This document shows, piece by piece, positions 53,277 through 62,165 of a DNA stretch of 64,000 nucleotides. The notes below the pieces were generated by a model. The model did not search any database and was not told the DNA's origin. It saw nothing but the letters and a program-made list of their open reading frames with translations. The stretch lies in assembly GCA_964460115.1 (NCBI GenBank), contig CAYWPR010000001.1, positions 186,001-250,000 of the forward strand. The letters run 5' to 3'. The translations under genes and the position numbers were made by a program. Numbering within the stretch: position 1 is the stretch's first letter; each line of letters opens with the position of its first letter. Origin of the DNA: JAEUJZ01 sp964460115 (lineage in GTDB: Bacteria; Myxococcota_A; Polyangia; Palsa-1104; JAEUJZ01).

Positions 53277-53918
53277 TTAAATTTTTAAGCCGATCGAACA
53301 GGACACGCCGGTGCCGCCGTGGCCGCAGTATCCTTGCGGATTTTTGGCCAGGTATTGCTGATGATACTCCTCGGCATAATAAAATTCCGGGGCCTGGCGA
53401 ATTTCAGTCGTGATGGCGCCATGGCCGGCATCACGCAGCGCCCGTCCATACGCCTGCTGCGAAGCCTCTGCCGTGTGCTGCTGCGCCGGCGTATAGCAAT
53501 AAATGCCAGAGCGATACTGCGTCCCGACGTCATTGCCCTGGCGCATGCCCTGCGTCGGATCGTGTCCTTCCCAAAAGGCCTGCAGCAGTTCCTCGTAGCG
53601 CAGGTGACGCGGGTCGAACACGACGCGAACCACTTCGTTATGCCCGGTCATTCCGGTGCAGACTTCCTGATAACTCGGATTGGGTGTGTATCCGCCAGCA
53701 TAACCCACAGCAGTGCTGTAGACGCCTGGAAGCTGCCAGAATTGCTTTTCGGCCCCCCAAAAACAACCCATGCCGAACATGGCCATTTCCAGTCCGTTTG
53801 GAAACGGCGGAACCATGCGCGTGCGATGCACAAAATGCTCTTCAGGGACCGGCATGCGCTCGGCGCGGCCGGCTAGAGCTTCTTCCGGATTTGGGATACG
53901 AAGCTTACGAGAATTCAT
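53277..53918 (-). CDS. msrA: Peptide methionine sulfoxide reductase A
   Basis: 213 residues from ATG 53918 (MNSRK), chosen because it aligns with the N-terminus of E. coli MsrA; ATG 53933 is an alternative. It reduces methionine-S-sulfoxide in proteins using thioredoxin. The catalytic Cys is residue 52 in GMGCFWGAEK. Family boxes are LPGVYSTAVGYAGGYTPNPS, GHNEVVRVVFDP, FWEGHDPTQGMRQGNDVGTQ and YHQQYLAKNPQGYC with a resolving-type Cys. The layout is E. coli-like. trxB elsewhere in the window supplies the reducing system. It is divergent from the FHA regulator gene. Confidence 0.95.
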   Translation of the reverse strand: MNSRKLRIPNPEEALAGRAERMPVPEEHFVHRTRMVPPFPNGLEMAMFGMGCFWGAEKQFWQLPGVYSTAVGYAGGYTPNPSYQEVCTGMTGHNEVVRVVFDPRHLRYEELLQAFWEGHDPTQGMRQGNDVGTQYRSGIYCYTPAQQHTAEASQQAYGRALRDAGHGAITTEIRQAPEFYYAEEYHQQYLAKNPQGYCGHGGTGVSCSIGLKI

Positions 53919-54196
53919 AGGCCAGTAAGTCATGATATTTGCCTGCGCGAAAGAGTGAGCCGATCATACTATGGAATTTGTGAGGCCGAATGCCGGGGCG
54001 TAAATTGCCAGGCGCTTCGAAGAGCCTAAAGCTGGTCAGAGATTTTTTGTTTTGCTGCAAAAGTGAAAAGCCACGGCCATCGTCTTAGTAGTTGGACGCG
54101 CGACAAATTCGAGGCTTGAAATGCATATTTTGCACGCCAGAGCAATTTCTCAAGGCTCCTTGACTGTTATTTGCATTACTAAGAAGATTTACTGAT

Positions 54197-55759
54197 ATGT
54201 CGTTGCCGACTGACCCTCGTCGGAAGTTCGCGGAGGTCGCGAGCGCCACCAAGGTTCTTTATGAAGGGGCGCGTCCTCGGGCCATCCAGGTACGTACGTC
54301 TCGCTTGGTAACTCACCTGGGCGGTGTGCGCCGCGATCATATCTTTGAGCAAGGCACGATCCGCATCGGCAGCATGGCCGACAACGATCTGGTATTCGTC
54401 GACGATGCCGTGTCGCGCTATCACTGCCGAATCGTGCAGGAAGAGGGCGGATATCTCTTGCTCGATACTGGGTCTACAAACGGGACCTTTGTCAACGGCG
54501 TGCGGGTGCGCGAGGCCTATTTGTACAACGGCTGCACCATCGGCGTTGGCCAAAGCGAAGTACAGTTCTATTCGGCGCAAGAAAAGGTCGATGTCGTCCC
54601 TTCGCAGAAATCGCGCCTGGGCGACATCGTCGGACGCAACCTGAAGATGCGCGAGCTGTACTCGGTCATCGAGAAAATCGCGCCTTCTAGCGCCACAGTG
54701 ATCATTGAGGGTGAGACCGGCACCGGAAAAGAAGTAGTGGCCCAGACCATTCACAAGCTGTCGCCGCGCGCTCAAAACACAATGATGGTCTTTGACTGCG
54801 GCGCGGTTCCCAAAAACCTGATTGAGTCCGAGCTGTTCGGGCACGAAAAAGGCAGCTTTACCGGAGCGATCATGACGCGCCAGGGGCTTTTTGAAATGGC
54901 CCATGGCAGCACCTTGTTTTTGGATGAGCTTGGCGAGCTGCCGAGCGAGCTGCAACCCAAGCTGCTGCGCGCGCTCGAGCAGCGCGAAATTCGCCGCGTC
55001 GGTGGCACTCGCTCGATCAAAGTGGATGTGCGCATCATCGCCGCCACCAACCGGCTGCTTGAAGAAGAAGTGCGCAGCGGGCGCTTTCGCCAAGATCTGT
55101 TTTATCGGCTTTCGGTGGTGCGGCTGTTTTTGCCGCCGCTGCGCGAGCGCATCGACGACATCCCGCTACTGATCGAAACTTTTCTGCACGACCACGCTTA
55201 CAACCGCTTGCCCGATGGAACGCGCAAGTGCACGCGCGTCTCGTCCGAGACGCTGGATTTGCTCAAGTCCTACGGCTGGCCGGGCAACGTCCGCGAGCTG
55301 ATAAATGCCGTCGAGCGTGCAGTCAGCTTTGCCTCGGGGGATGAGATTTCGCCCGACAATCTACCTGACGGCGTTCGCTTGGGAGAATACGCACGAGAGC
55401 GCACCATGCCGATGAGCATGCGCAGCCCACGGCCTCGGCTTCCGCCGCCGCTTTTAAGCAGCGAATCGTCACGGCAGGTACCCAGCGAAACATTGGCTCC
55501 TCGCGCTGTGGCGCTGCCGACGCCGCCTGCGGGAAACTCGGCGCTTGCACCCCAAACCGATCTGCCGTTTAAGGACGCCAAAGAACTGTGGGTTGCAGCG
55601 TTTGAACAACAATACATCGTGTCGCTGTTGCGCAAAAACCGCGGCAACATTTCCCATGCCGCGCGCGAGGCAGAAATCGACCGCAAGTACTTCCGCAAAC
55701 TGATGCGCAAGTACGACATCGAAGGCCCCCGCGACGAGCTGCTAGATGAAGACGTCTAA
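54197..55759 (+). CDS. FHA-domain sigma-54-dependent transcriptional activator
   Basis: 520 residues. The N-terminal FHA domain (about residues 50-125) has RIGSMADNDLVFVDDAVSRY, then HC and GSTNGTFVNG; it reads phosphothreonine, coupling Ser/Thr kinases to transcription. The AAA+ domain has GETGTGKEVVAQTIH, a GSFTGA loop in place of GAFTGA, STLFLDELGELPSELQPKLL and RFRQDLFYRLSVV. The C-terminal HTH is KNRGNISHAAREAEIDRKYF. The Ser-for-Ala change in the sigma-54 contact loop is tolerated in some myxobacterial activators. It probably responds to a kinase such as those in this window. The last 4 nt overlap the convergent lipoprotein gene. Confidence 0.93.
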   Translation: MSLPTDPRRKFAEVASATKVLYEGARPRAIQVRTSRLVTHLGGVRRDHIFEQGTIRIGSMADNDLVFVDDAVSRYHCRIVQEEGGYLLLDTGSTNGTFVNGVRVREAYLYNGCTIGVGQSEVQFYSAQEKVDVVPSQKSRLGDIVGRNLKMRELYSVIEKIAPSSATVIIEGETGTGKEVVAQTIHKLSPRAQNTMMVFDCGAVPKNLIESELFGHEKGSFTGAIMTRQGLFEMAHGSTLFLDELGELPSELQPKLLRALEQREIRRVGGTRSIKVDVRIIAATNRLLEEEVRSGRFRQDLFYRLSVVRLFLPPLRERIDDIPLLIETFLHDHAYNRLPDGTRKCTRVSSETLDLLKSYGWPGNVRELINAVERAVSFASGDEISPDNLPDGVRLGEYARERTMPMSMRSPRPRLPPPLLSSESSRQVPSETLAPRAVALPTPPAGNSALAPQTDLPFKDAKELWVAAFEQQYIVSLLRKNRGNISHAAREAEIDRKYFRKLMRKYDIEGPRDELLDEDV

Positions 55760-56214
55760 TTCGCGCCGCTGCGTACCCAGTTGATGAGGGCACACTGATC
55801 TGCGGCGCTCAGCGCCGGGCGGTTGTCGGGCATTTGCGATCCACCGGCGGCGAATTTGCTTTGCTGCCCTGTGACTTTATAGAGCAGAAAACTGTTATTT
55901 GGGTCGCCCGGGGCGATGATCTTCAGGTTCGGGAGATTGCTGCGGGTAACCGATGGCGCAGTGTTGACGACGTGGCTGCGAAAACTGTTGGCGTCTGGAC
56001 CATACTCCGGAAACTGCGCGCCGGCGACATGACAACCGGATAAAGCGCAATTGGGGGCGACGAGGTTTGGATAGATGGACCCCACCGTGACATTGGTCAT
56101 GGCCGTGCACGTGCTTGGAATGTCCAGCGTCGGTGCTGATGGCTGCATTTCGCTACCGCCGCAGGCTCCAAGAAAAAGCAGGGCAAGCGCCCCGGGGACG
56201 ACAAATCGAGTCAT
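55756..56214 (-). CDS. Small lipoprotein with a CX4CH heme-like motif
   Basis: 152 residues. The signal peptide ends in a lipobox LGAC (about residue 15-18). Near residue 57 there is CALSGCH, four residues between cysteines and then His, as in some multiheme cytochromes with a CX4CH site. Near the end are MPDNRPALSAADQCALINWV and RSGAN, the cytochrome-c-like Met-Pro and C-terminal helix. It is probably a c-type monoheme or cytochrome-fold lipoprotein in the envelope. Heme attachment is inferred from the motif only. The stop overlaps the convergent FHA-activator stop, so the two share a terminator region. Confidence 0.7.
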   Translation of the reverse strand: MTRFVVPGALALLFLGACGGSEMQPSAPTLDIPSTCTAMTNVTVGSIYPNLVAPNCALSGCHVAGAQFPEYGPDANSFRSHVVNTAPSVTRSNLPNLKIIAPGDPNNSFLLYKVTGQQSKFAAGGSQMPDNRPALSAADQCALINWVRSGAN

Positions 56215-56296
56215 GTGCGCCTCCTATCCGGTTGTGGACGGGAACTAACCAGCGACAAGCGTGTAGTTAGCTACTCAAAAAGTCAAGGCAGCGCAG

Positions 56297-57067
56297 CTAC
56301 TGTGCAGGGCGCTTAAAAACTTCGACCTGACCGTCGCCATGTCCAATCAGCACTTGCGTAGCTTCGTGTAGAAAGAATCCGGTTTCGATGACCCCGGGCA
56401 GGGCTTTAATGGCGGCGTGCAGCGTCGCCGCGTGAAAAGCGGTGGCGGCGATGGCGACATCGATAATTTGATTGCCGCCATCGGTTAGGTAGGGGCCTTC
56501 GGACGTCAGACGCAGCTCGGCGGACTGCACGCCTTTTACGGTGCGCAAGCGCCCAAGCGTATGATGCACCCCAAAACGCACCACTTCGACGGGCAATAGC
56601 CGCTTTTCGCCCAGCCGCTGCACCCGCTTGCCGGGATCGGCCACGATCACAAGCTGCCGCGAAGCCTGCGCCACGAGCTTTTCAAACAAAAGCGCGCCGC
56701 CGGCGCCCTTAATAAGTTGCAGCGACGGATCGATCTCATCGGCGCCGTCTACGGTCAGGGCAATCGGCGGCTCGTTTGCAGAAAACGCCAGTTCAGAAAG
56801 TTCTATGATTTGCAGGCCAAGTTTTTGCCCAAGCTTGGCGCTGCGTGTAGACGTAGCCACACAACGCAGTCCGGCAAGCTGACCTTTGTGCACCCGCTCG
56901 GCCAAGGCGCTAATAAAATGCGCCGCGGTATCGCCGGTGCCTAAACCAATCACCAGATTGGGCGAAGGCGGAATCAGCGCGGCCGCCGCTACGCCCGCGG
57001 CTTGCCGGCCACGCTGCACGTCTTCGGGCGCGGACGCGGAATTTGACGGAAGGCTTGAGTTCGACAT
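56297..57067 (-). CDS. rpiA: Ribose-5-phosphate isomerase A
   Basis: 256 residues from ATG 57067. It interconverts ribose 5-phosphate and ribulose 5-phosphate in the pentose phosphate pathway. Family motifs are GLGTGDTAAHFI, the sugar-phosphate site ATSTRSAKLG, TVDGADEIDPSLQLIKGAGG with the catalytic Asp/Lys region, and TDGGNQIIDV. Length is slightly above the usual 220, because of an N-terminal Ser/Pro-rich extension. It is 15 nt downstream of thrS, so both are probably on one transcript. Confidence 0.95.
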   Translation of the reverse strand: MSNSSLPSNSASAPEDVQRGRQAAGVAAAALIPPSPNLVIGLGTGDTAAHFISALAERVHKGQLAGLRCVATSTRSAKLGQKLGLQIIELSELAFSANEPPIALTVDGADEIDPSLQLIKGAGGALLFEKLVAQASRQLVIVADPGKRVQRLGEKRLLPVEVVRFGVHHTLGRLRTVKGVQSAELRLTSEGPYLTDGGNQIIDVAIAATAFHAATLHAAIKALPGVIETGFFLHEATQVLIGHGDGQVEVFKRPAQ

Positions 57068-57082
57068 GGGCAAATATCTCTT

Positions 57083-58951
57083 TTAGCTGACGACGTCCGC
57101 GCGCGATTCTACTTCGCCTTTGATGCGAGCGATGATCTCGGCAATGGGCAGGGCTTTCAGGTCGGCGCCCGAGCGCAGCCGCACCGCTGCCTGTTCGGCT
57201 TCGGCTTCGCGATCGCCGACGACCAGCATGTAGGGAATCTTCAGAAGCTGGGCGTTGCGTATCTTTTTTTGCATCGATTCGCGTGAATCGTCGATTTCGG
57301 CGCGAATTCCGCCGTCTAGCGCGTTTTTCAGGCGCACCTCGCGCAGCATGGCGACAAGCTTGTGCGCGTACTCATTGTGGCGATCGGCGATGGGAATGAC
57401 CACCGCTTGCAGCGGCGCCAGCCAAGTCGGAAATGCGCCGGCATAGTGCTCGATAAGTACCGACAAAAACCGCTCTACCGATCCGAGCACAGCGCGATGC
57501 AGCATGACCGGCCGCGCCGGCTGGCCATCAGGCGCAATGTACTTCAGGTCGAAACGCTCGGGCAGGTTGAAGTCGAGCTGAATGGTCGCCAATTGCCAGG
57601 CTCGGTCGAGCGCATCTTTGGCCGTAAAATCGATCTTCGGACCATAAAACGCGGCCTCGCCCGCCTCTTCGGTAAAGGTCGCGCCGCGCGCCCGCAAAAC
57701 ATTGCGCAATTGCTCTTGCGCCAGCTCCCAGCGCTCGGCACCGCCGAGGTAATTGTTCGGCTTTTGAGCATCCCACAGCGACAAGCGTATCGACAGAGTC
57801 ATGCCGAAGGGCTTGTAGAACTGATCGATGATTTGATAGATGCGCAGCGCCTCTTGCTGCACTTGCTCGGGGGTACAAAAGACGTGCGCGTCATCCTGCG
57901 TGATCATGCGCACTCGCGATAGACCTTGCAGCGCCCCGGGCAGTTCATCGCGATACACCGATGTGACTTCAGACAAGCGCAGCGGCAGATCGCGATAGCT
58001 GCGCTGCCGGCAGGCGAAGATCTGCGTGTGGTGCGGGCAGTTCATCGGCTTGATGCAAAACTCCTCGCCGCTTTTGCCACGCACGTGAAACAAATCCTCT
58101 TGAAACTTGTCCCAGTGGCCCGAGGTTTTATAAAGGTCGTTTTTGGTGATATGCGGAATTTGTACCCGCTGATAGCCAAGCGGCTCTTGCAGCGACTGCA
58201 CAAAGTCTTCCAAGAGCCGACGCAAAAGCGTGCCCCGCGGCGTGAACAGAGGCAGCCCCGGGCCGACCAGATCGGAAAAAGCGAACAGGTCGAGCTCGAC
58301 GCCCAAACGACGATGATCGCGGCGTTTGGCTTCCTCGAGCATATGGATGTGATGCTCTAGTTCTTCCTGGGTCGCGAAACACAAACCGTATAGGCGCTGC
58401 AATTGCGGATTGCGTTCGTCGCCGCGCCAGTAAGCGCCGGCAACCGTAGTCAGCTTGAAGGCACCGATTTCACCGCTGTGCGCAACGTGCGGGCCGCGGC
58501 ACAGATCGATAAAATCGCCGGTCTTGTAAAGCGATACGGTGGCCAGCTGCTCGCCGGGCCCCCCCGTCGCCACGACCGAATCATCGCCGGTTTCGCGCGC
58601 AACCGCCGTCGAGCCCTTTTCCTTCAGGAGCGTTAAGAGCTCTACTTTGTACACCTGGCCGCGGCGCTGCATCTGATCGATGGCGTCAGAAATCGGCACT
58701 TCCAGACGCTCGTAGGGCAGTTTCTTTTTGCGCAGCTCGCGCATTTTCTGCTCGATGCGCTCTAGCTCTTTGGGACCGATCGTCGTCGGCAGCTCAATGT
58801 CGTAATAAAAGCCGTGCTTGATGGCCGGGCCGACGCCAAAGCGCGCCTCGGGCCATAGCGTGGCCACGGCGGCGGCCATCAGATGGGCACATGAGTGCCG
58901 CATGCGCTCCAGGGTTTCCGTCGAAATTCCGATTGCGGGGCTTTCGCCCAT
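57083..58951 (-). CDS. thrS: Threonyl-tRNA synthetase lacking the TGS domain
   Basis: 622 residues; ATG 58951 follows a good AAGGAGA site. The protein begins almost directly with the editing domain (MRHSCAHLMAAAV near residue 17; KTGDFIDLCRGPHVAHSGEI later), so the N-terminal TGS domain of E. coli ThrS is missing. The class II core has the zinc-binding Cys in KPMNCPHHTQIF and LRLSEVTSVYRDELPGALQG; MITQDDAHVFCTPEQ follows. The C-terminal anticodon-binding domain (VVIPIADRHNEYAHKLVAML) is complete. It also edits mischarged Ser. It is preceded by the xanthine-dehydrogenase-like gene (24 nt) and followed by rpiA. Confidence 0.95.
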   Translation of the reverse strand: MGESPAIGISTETLERMRHSCAHLMAAAVATLWPEARFGVGPAIKHGFYYDIELPTTIGPKELERIEQKMRELRKKKLPYERLEVPISDAIDQMQRRGQVYKVELLTLLKEKGSTAVARETGDDSVVATGGPGEQLATVSLYKTGDFIDLCRGPHVAHSGEIGAFKLTTVAGAYWRGDERNPQLQRLYGLCFATQEELEHHIHMLEEAKRRDHRRLGVELDLFAFSDLVGPGLPLFTPRGTLLRRLLEDFVQSLQEPLGYQRVQIPHITKNDLYKTSGHWDKFQEDLFHVRGKSGEEFCIKPMNCPHHTQIFACRQRSYRDLPLRLSEVTSVYRDELPGALQGLSRVRMITQDDAHVFCTPEQVQQEALRIYQIIDQFYKPFGMTLSIRLSLWDAQKPNNYLGGAERWELAQEQLRNVLRARGATFTEEAGEAAFYGPKIDFTAKDALDRAWQLATIQLDFNLPERFDLKYIAPDGQPARPVMLHRAVLGSVERFLSVLIEHYAGAFPTWLAPLQAVVIPIADRHNEYAHKLVAMLREVRLKNALDGGIRAEIDDSRESMQKKIRNAQLLKIPYMLVVGDREAEAEQAAVRLRSGADLKALPIAEIIARIKGEVESRADVVS

Positions 58952-58975
58952 GGGACTCTCCTTGAAATGGCTCCG

Positions 58976-60493
58976 CTACGCTAGCATCGCAACCTCGCGA
59001 AACGGTAGCTCGCGAGGGCGAAATCCACAGGCATTATGCATGGCATTGGCCAAAGCGGGAGCAGCCCCGGCCATCGCCAGATCATAAAGAGACAAAGGCT
59101 CTAAGGGGATGGGCGCGGCCGCGACATCGGAATCGACGAACAGCACTTCAAGCTCAGCGCTTGCCAATTGCTGCGGCGGCAGTGCCAATGCGGCGGCCAG
59201 ACCGTCGATGATGCCGGCGCGAGCACGCAGGCTGGCGCTTTGCACATCGCGCAGCATTCCGACATCAAAAACCGCCGCTTGACGATCGATGCGCAGACCT
59301 TGCGACTTTACATCCACAAGAACGCGTACGAAATGGGCGCCAAAGGCCGCGCGCGTCTTGCCGTCGCCGGTGTTTTGCGAAAAGCTCATGATCGAAGCCA
59401 TGCCATAGCCCACCCAAAATTCTCCATCGCGGTTCCGGCGTGGCAAAATCGCCCGCCCGCGCGGCCCATCCCAGCCCACGCGCTCCATTCCCAGGCGATA
59501 GCATTCGCGCAGCCTTTTGTTTTGCCAAGGCTGACCCGTCGCTTCATCAAGTTCGGCATGGTTCAAAAGCCGCAGTCGCAGCGCATCGAGCTTCAGCAAA
59601 ACCGCCAATTCGTCCATGGCGCTTTCCAGCGCGAACAGCCCCAAAAGCAGCCCACCGGCCGGCAGCGCCGCTGGCGCCGCGATATTTTTGGCAACCACCT
59701 GATGGGCGATGGCCACGCTGTCGCAATGATAAAGATGACGCGAAATCACGCCGCAGGGTTCCGCGAAATCGGCAAGCATCGCGGTTTCATTCAGCGTGCT
59801 GTGCGATAAGGCGCGCAATTCGCCATTGCGCCTAGCGCCAATCGTCAGGGTCTGAATGGTTTCGGCGCGGCGGCCGATCAAAAGCTCGGCCTGCTCCGAA
59901 GAAAAGCTCAGTTTGACGGGCCGGTGCAGCGCTTTTTGGGCGAAGGTTTCCAGGGCCTCTACGTTGTGCAAAAGTTCCGGCGACGGCTTTTGCACCGAAG
60001 GCGCAAATCCCGTCGCGCTGTGATAGGTCTGTTTTAGAAAAAGACCCATCTCGACCTCAGCCAGCGCCGCGGCGAAATCGCCGCGCTTGTGGCTGAATGC
60101 CGCTGGCTCTAGCGCAATGGATGCGGCGCTTGCCAAGGGAACATGGGCATCGGGCAACGCCGCTGCTGTGCTGCGCACCGCCGGGCGCGATTCAAACGCC
60201 AAGCTCAGGCGGGCCGCCGCTTCCTCGGCCGCTTCTTTTTGCGCCGCCACGACCATATAAAGCGGCTGCCCTAGATAATTGATTTGGTCGTCGCTGACGA
60301 GCTTGAGCACGGACAGCCCAGCCGCAGCAAGCGCCGCAGTGTTGCCCTGAATTCCCCAAAGCCGCCCGCAGGCGATAGGACTTAGCAATAAAACCCCGTA
60401 GGCGCTGCTCGGTTTCGGCAAAACATTGCCGCCGCCTAGCAAAACGGCGCCCGCCAAAAATTCACGCCGGCTGAGGGCAAAGGGGTTGCGCAA
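58976..60493 (-). CDS. Degenerate xanthine-dehydrogenase/aldehyde-oxidase-like protein, Tat-type leader
   Basis: 505 residues, against about 700-770 for the molybdenum large subunit. A Tat-like leader is present (SRREFLAGAVLLGG). Alignable boxes are PVKLSFSSEQAELLIGRRAE, LFALESAMDELAVLLKLDAL, RLRECYRLGMERVGW and the C-terminal ALANAMHNACGFRPRELP. The molybdopterin motif GGGFGGK and its surroundings are absent between the N-terminal and PVKL parts. The expected KG-GEPP before the last helix reads LSLYDLAMAGAAPAL, so the catalytic Glu is lost. No small subunit genes are nearby. It looks like a secreted non-catalytic paralogue. It lies between the esterase and thrS genes on one strand. Confidence 0.7.
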   Translation of the reverse strand: MRNPFALSRREFLAGAVLLGGGNVLPKPSSAYGVLLLSPIACGRLWGIQGNTAALAAAGLSVLKLVSDDQINYLGQPLYMVVAAQKEAAEEAAARLSLAFESRPAVRSTAAALPDAHVPLASAASIALEPAAFSHKRGDFAAALAEVEMGLFLKQTYHSATGFAPSVQKPSPELLHNVEALETFAQKALHRPVKLSFSSEQAELLIGRRAETIQTLTIGARRNGELRALSHSTLNETAMLADFAEPCGVISRHLYHCDSVAIAHQVVAKNIAAPAALPAGGLLLGLFALESAMDELAVLLKLDALRLRLLNHAELDEATGQPWQNKRLRECYRLGMERVGWDGPRGRAILPRRNRDGEFWVGYGMASIMSFSQNTGDGKTRAAFGAHFVRVLVDVKSQGLRIDRQAAVFDVGMLRDVQSASLRARAGIIDGLAAALALPPQQLASAELEVLFVDSDVAAAPIPLEPLSLYDLAMAGAAPALANAMHNACGFRPRELPFREVAMLA

Positions 60494-60511
60494 GCGGCGG
60501 CGACTATATCC

Positions 60512-61423
60512 TTAGCTGCGCAAGAAGGCGAGAAGCTCCTGACTGATCAGGCTTGTCGGTGAGCTGAGCTCTTTTAAGAAGTAAAAATGGCTTCCCTGCG
60601 GCAACGTCAAAAAGCGCACGGCTACGCCTTGTTTTTCCAGCGCTTTGCGAAAATGCTCGGTTTGCTCGATATCGACGAGCTCATCTTCGCGCGAATGCAC
60701 AAGCAGCCAGGGACGCCGCGCAATGCCATTTCCAGACGTGACAAGCTGCTTTGGCGATGCGAAGCGCCAAGCCGCTTCATCCGTGCCAAAGGCCGAATAT
60801 AAAAACTCTGCGCCATAGGCCGGAAAACGACGCAAAAGAGCATTCAAATCATAAATGCCGGCGATTCCGACAAAACCGCGCAGCGCTTCGGGCTTTTCGC
60901 CGACCGCCGCCAAAAACGTACTGTCGTAGGCCAAAAACGCAGAAATCTGCGCACCAGCGGAATGACCGCCCAAAAAGATTCGCGCCGGATCATAGCCGTA
61001 ACGCTCGGCATTTTTGCGCAGCCAGGCCACGGCCGCCGCCGCATCCTTGGCATGAGCGGGATGGCGAACATCCCCCGTCCCAGAACCGGACAGATGGTAG
61101 TTGATAATCGCCACCGCCACCCCGTGCGCCGCCAAAGGTGGACCGAGCGCCGCATACTGACTTTTGTCACCTTGGACCCAGGCGCCTCCGTGAATGTAGA
61201 TAAAAAGCGGCACGGCCGGCTTTTGAGGCGCCGGCAGATACAAATCGAGCATGTTCTTGGGGTCGGGGCTGCTCGATTTGGCCGGCAAATACGAAAGATT
61301 TAGAAGCGGTGCTTGCATAGCCGATGTGCCCCCCGTTCCAGCCACTGCAGGGGAAGCGCCGATTTCTCGGCGCAGCAGGGCACATAGCAGAAGCGCCCCC
61401 AGCAAGATACGGTTTTGACGCAT
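60512..61423 (-). CDS. Secreted alpha/beta hydrolase (esterase/lipase type)
   Basis: 303 residues from ATG 61423, preceded by a GGGG; a longer frame to 61525 is not signal-like. A hydrophobic signal stretch covers about residues 5-17. The catalytic Ser is residue 155 in GGHSAGAQ; the oxyanion loop is YIHGGAWVQGDKSQY; the acid Asp is in HSREDELVDI and the His in LPQGSHFYFLKE. It should hydrolyse short-chain or cell-envelope esters, of the BD-FAE or carboxylesterase group. It lies between the VanY-like peptidase gene (17 nt upstream) and the degenerate xanthine-dehydrogenase-like gene (18 nt downstream), on one operon. Confidence 0.88.
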   Translation of the reverse strand: MRQNRILLGALLLCALLRREIGASPAVAGTGGTSAMQAPLLNLSYLPAKSSSPDPKNMLDLYLPAPQKPAVPLFIYIHGGAWVQGDKSQYAALGPPLAAHGVAVAIINYHLSGSGTGDVRHPAHAKDAAAAVAWLRKNAERYGYDPARIFLGGHSAGAQISAFLAYDSTFLAAVGEKPEALRGFVGIAGIYDLNALLRRFPAYGAEFLYSAFGTDEAAWRFASPKQLVTSGNGIARRPWLLVHSREDELVDIEQTEHFRKALEKQGVAVRFLTLPQGSHFYFLKELSSPTSLISQELLAFLRS

Positions 61424-61440
61424 CGCCCCACCAGTTTGAC

Positions 61441-62109
61441 TTACCAATGTTCCCAGTGCCAGCGTTCGCCGGGAACCGTGCGCATAAAGCCAAAGCGTTC
61501 GGCATTGCGACGCAGCCACGGCCAAACCTTAGGCCGGCGCGTCTCGATGTCCAGCGCATGGCCACTTTGATGATTCGAAGTTCCCGGGCGCGAGGCCAGC
61601 GCGCCGCGTCCCCGCTGATACAATCGAAACAGTTTGGCTTGCTCGGCTTGCGTGCGAAAGCCGCTGCATACTTGCAAATCCACGCCGGCTTGCCGAGCTG
61701 CGGCAGCCATCTTGAAGAAAGCTTGCGCGGTCTGCACTTCGGCGCGAACTCGCCCCTCGACATCCAGTGCCACGACGGCCAGCGCCACCTTTTGACCCTG
61801 ATTGGCGCCCAGCACGGCCTGAGGCAAAAGCCCTCGTTCGGCTTGCAACTGTGCCGACATCACCGTCGCGGCAAGCCACGGCAAAGTCCCCTTCTGGGCC
61901 ACCGCACCAAACGAAGGCGGCGGCAGCAGCGATAAAACAGCCGATAAAATGGCAAGAGATCCAACCATTTTGCCCATCATAACGAGGGCAGCGATTTTCG
62001 AAAACCCGTCAAACCGCGATTTCGCCAGCGTTTTTCGCCGTTTGCGGTTCGGCAAATTGGATAAGCTGCGCATGGGTTTTTGCGGTGGCTTTTCGCCGCG
62101 TGGCTGCAT
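61441..62109 (-). CDS. D-alanyl-D-alanine carboxypeptidase, M15 (VanY) family
   Basis: 222 residues at most; ATG 62073 and ATG 61980 are internal options, and no start has a clear ribosome site. The zinc-binding M15 motif is SNHQSGHALDIE, with the third ligand in ERWHWEHW at the end, and SGFRTQAEQAKLF precedes. A basic N-terminus and hydrophobic segment (about residues 44-66) suggest export or membrane anchoring. It trims the terminal D-Ala from peptidoglycan. It heads the esterase/xanthine-dehydrogenase-like/thrS/rpiA group and is divergent from the ketoacyl synthase gene. Confidence 0.87.
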   Translation of the reverse strand: MQPRGEKPPQKPMRSLSNLPNRKRRKTLAKSRFDGFSKIAALVMMGKMVGSLAILSAVLSLLPPPSFGAVAQKGTLPWLAATVMSAQLQAERGLLPQAVLGANQGQKVALAVVALDVEGRVRAEVQTAQAFFKMAAAARQAGVDLQVCSGFRTQAEQAKLFRLYQRGRGALASRPGTSNHQSGHALDIETRRPKVWPWLRRNAERFGFMRTVPGERWHWEHW

Positions 62110-62165
62110 CTTGGGCCCGAAAAATTGCCGCAGAAGCTTGTCATTTGGTGTTTCGAGGGGTTTGT

